Assembly (NCBI RefSeq): GCF_037893185.1
Contig: NZ_CP140772.1
Span: 3,596,001 to 3,660,000, forward strand
Source of the DNA: Chitinophaga sp. 180180018-3
GTDB lineage: Bacteria; Bacteroidota; Bacteroidia; Chitinophagales; Chitinophagaceae
Direction: 5' to 3'
DNA: 64,000 nt
In this document: piece after piece, positions 62,638 to 64,000 of the stretch
How positions within the stretch are numbered: position 1 is the first letter of the stretch
How the letters are laid out: each line of letters begins with the position of its first letter
The notes under the pieces: model-generated
What the model saw: the letters and a program-made list of their open reading frames with translations, nothing else
What the model was told of the DNA's origin: nothing
The model's database searches: none
Translations under genes and position numbers: made by a program

Positions 62638-64000
62638 TTACCAACCGGGGTTCTGCCAGTTAGCGCCGGTGATAGACAACAAACGGTTCGCCTCTGCCAG
62701 TGGAATGGGCATAACGAGGAATTTATTGGTGTAGTTCCTCCGTTCATTGTCTCTCACAACACGGCGTTTATACGCATACGTGCCATCAGCGTTGCGGGTA
62801 ATTTCCATAGCGGTTACCCACTTGTCCGTCTGGGAAAGGTCGCCGGAAGGCGAAGACCAGCGTCTTACATCAAAGAAGCGGTGTTCTTCCATCGCCAGTT
62901 CCACTCGACGTTCGCTGTGGATACGCTTTATCAGGTTCTCCTTTGAAAGTGGCGGCAGCGGCGGCATTCCAACTCTGGCGCGGATTTCATTCACAGCGGC
63001 AGCAGCTTCATCCAGTTTTCCATCTTCAGCAGCGGCTTCTGCGAAATTGAGTATCACCTCACCGAGGCGGAAGTATTTGTAATTAGCACCGCCTATGGGA
63101 TTGTCGTTGCCGGAATTGGGATGCAGGAATTTTCGTTCGAAATAACCGGTGCGGGTGGCCTTTCTCACAGAGCCGGAAATACCTGTCTGTGGCTCTCCTA
63201 CATAGGTGGCTATCACACGTGCGCGGTTGCCTGCAGGAGCCGGATAGTTTTCGTACGACTCTTTCACCTCTGAAAATCCCCACCAGGCCTTTCTTCTGGA
63301 CCCATTGTAATAAATGGACGCATAAAAACGGGGGTCACGATTATCGTATGGCTTGTTAGGGTCATAAAGCGTATTTGCTTTGTTATAATTGGGCTGTGTA
63401 TGCTTTTCATCGAGGTAAGGTTTATCCATGTCCAGTACCGGCTGTCCATCTGCGGTTTCATAAGCATCCACCAGCTCCTGCGTCGGGCAGGTACCGGCTT
63501 TATAGCCATCCTGTGCGCCAATGCCATCGATATCCCATATATTCCCTTGTCCGTCGCGGCTCTGATAAAGCGTTTCCTTATCTATGGGATTGGCAGAATA
63601 CGCCATTGTTTGCGTGAAATACTCGTTATAGAGGGCGGTGTGTACCTCTTTATTTGGCCCCAGATAAGCATCGTCCGACAAATAAGTTTGCGGAAGATTT
63701 ACTTTGTTATAGAGCGCAAAGCCTTGTGCTCTCAGGTTGGCCAGCGATGTTTTATTGATGGTATATGCTTCATCCCAGTGATTCTGTCCGTCGTTATAAA
63801 GCGGACTGGCAGCGAAAAGGATCATTCTCGATTTGAGCGCTTCAGCCAGGGCTTTGTTCACCCGGCCACCTTCAGCATTGGTGGTAATACGCCAGGGCAG
63901 TTCATCCGTTGCCAGGGCAGCGTCGCAGTCTTCCATAATGAACTTTACCACGTTGTAGTAGCTTTCTTTTTTCAGCTTGGAGAAGTCGTCCGTGAAATTA
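62638..64000 (-). CDS. SusD/RagB-family lipoprotein, N-terminus beyond the window
   Basis: The visible 454 residues are the central and C-terminal part of a second SusD protein; the frame is open to the window edge, so the signal and first about 130 residues are missing. It has the C-terminal SERRVELAMEEHRFFDVRRW hallmark and ends TGANWQNPGW, almost the same end as the other SusD here (TGKSWQNPGW). It lies 35 bp upstream of the susC gene, so it must pair with another SusC encoded to the right. Two SusC/SusD pairs thus stand in tandem. Confidence 0.93.
   Translation of the reverse strand, partial: NFTDDFSKLKKESYYNVVKFIMEDCDAALATDELPWRITTNAEGGRVNKALAEALKSRMILFAASPLYNDGQNHWDEAYTINKTSLANLRAQGFALYNKVNLPQTYLSDDAYLGPNKEVHTALYNEYFTQTMAYSANPIDKETLYQSRDGQGNIWDIDGIGAQDGYKAGTCPTQELVDAYETADGQPVLDMDKPYLDEKHTQPNYNKANTLYDPNKPYDNRDPRFYASIYYNGSRRKAWWGFSEVKESYENYPAPAGNRARVIATYVGEPQTGISGSVRKATRTGYFERKFLHPNSGNDNPIGGANYKYFRLGEVILNFAEAAAEDGKLDEAAAAVNEIRARVGMPPLPPLSKENLIKRIHSERRVELAMEEHRFFDVRRWSSPSGDLSQTDKWVTAMEITRNADGTYAYKRRVVRDNERRNYTNKFLVMPIPLAEANRLLSITGANWQNPGW

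Overview
The window reads as chromosome of a Bacteroidota species, most likely Chitinophagaceae (Chitinophaga-like; inferred from gene content, not from any database search). Supporting signs are SusC/SusD outer-membrane pairs with an alpha-L-rhamnosidase, many Bacteroidota lipoproteins, a CzcA-type pump fused to a TolC domain, very large FtsX/MacB-type permeases, WG-repeat proteins, and a promoter of the Bacteroidota form TTTG-N18-TAnnTTTG. No rRNA, tRNA, CRISPR array, IS element or phage gene was recognised.

Layout. 1-3.1 kb: a GNAT acetyltransferase, an SMP-30-type lactonase followed in frame by what looks like an L,D-transpeptidase remnant, a gene-poor stretch, and an AraC-type regulator. 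3.2-6.1 kb: an epimerase overlapping a steroid 5-alpha-reductase-like membrane protein, then an ABC-2 permease without its ATPase. 6.3-12.1 kb: a complete HAE1-type RND drug-efflux operon (adaptor, pump, outer-membrane factor). 12.1-14.4 kb: a VOC protein, a small lipoprotein and a leftward set of ECF-like sigma factor, 85-residue protein and ClpP. 14.5-20.7 kb: a heavy-metal RND system whose pump carries its own TolC domain. 20.7-27.6 kb: a hybrid histidine kinase and two coupled WG-repeat proteins. 27.9-32.2 kb: a secreted PafA-type phosphatase convergent with a Tat-exported phospholipase C, a plausible phosphate-scavenging pair.

32.2-36.4 kb is a leftward cluster of a small Cys/His membrane protein, an MbnP-like copper protein, a di-haem MbnH/MauG-like peroxidase, a CDICGCG-type barrel protein and an AraC regulator, together suggesting copper handling. 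36.6-43.4 kb is a TetR-controlled YbhGFSR-like ABC efflux operon with matching 29-bp operators before the regulator and before the pump genes. 43.4-45.8 kb is a large FtsX-type permease. 46.1-50.9 kb is a leuC-leuD-IPMS/citramalate synthase-leuB operon. 50.9-54.8 kb holds a lipoprotein, a RibD/DHFR-like reductase, an ECF sigma factor, a small unknown gene and a CPA1 antiporter. 54.8-64.0 kb is part of a leftward polysaccharide-utilisation locus (SusD, SusC, SusD, GH78 rhamnosidase) running off the right edge.

The most distinctive non-coding feature is a set of long, perfect or near-perfect hairpins (arms up to 53 bp) that start within about 10 bp of stop codons. One subfamily, marked by GAATTACGAA, supplies the last codons and the stop of several unrelated genes, so that their proteins end in Ile-Thr-Asn or Ile-Thr-Lys.
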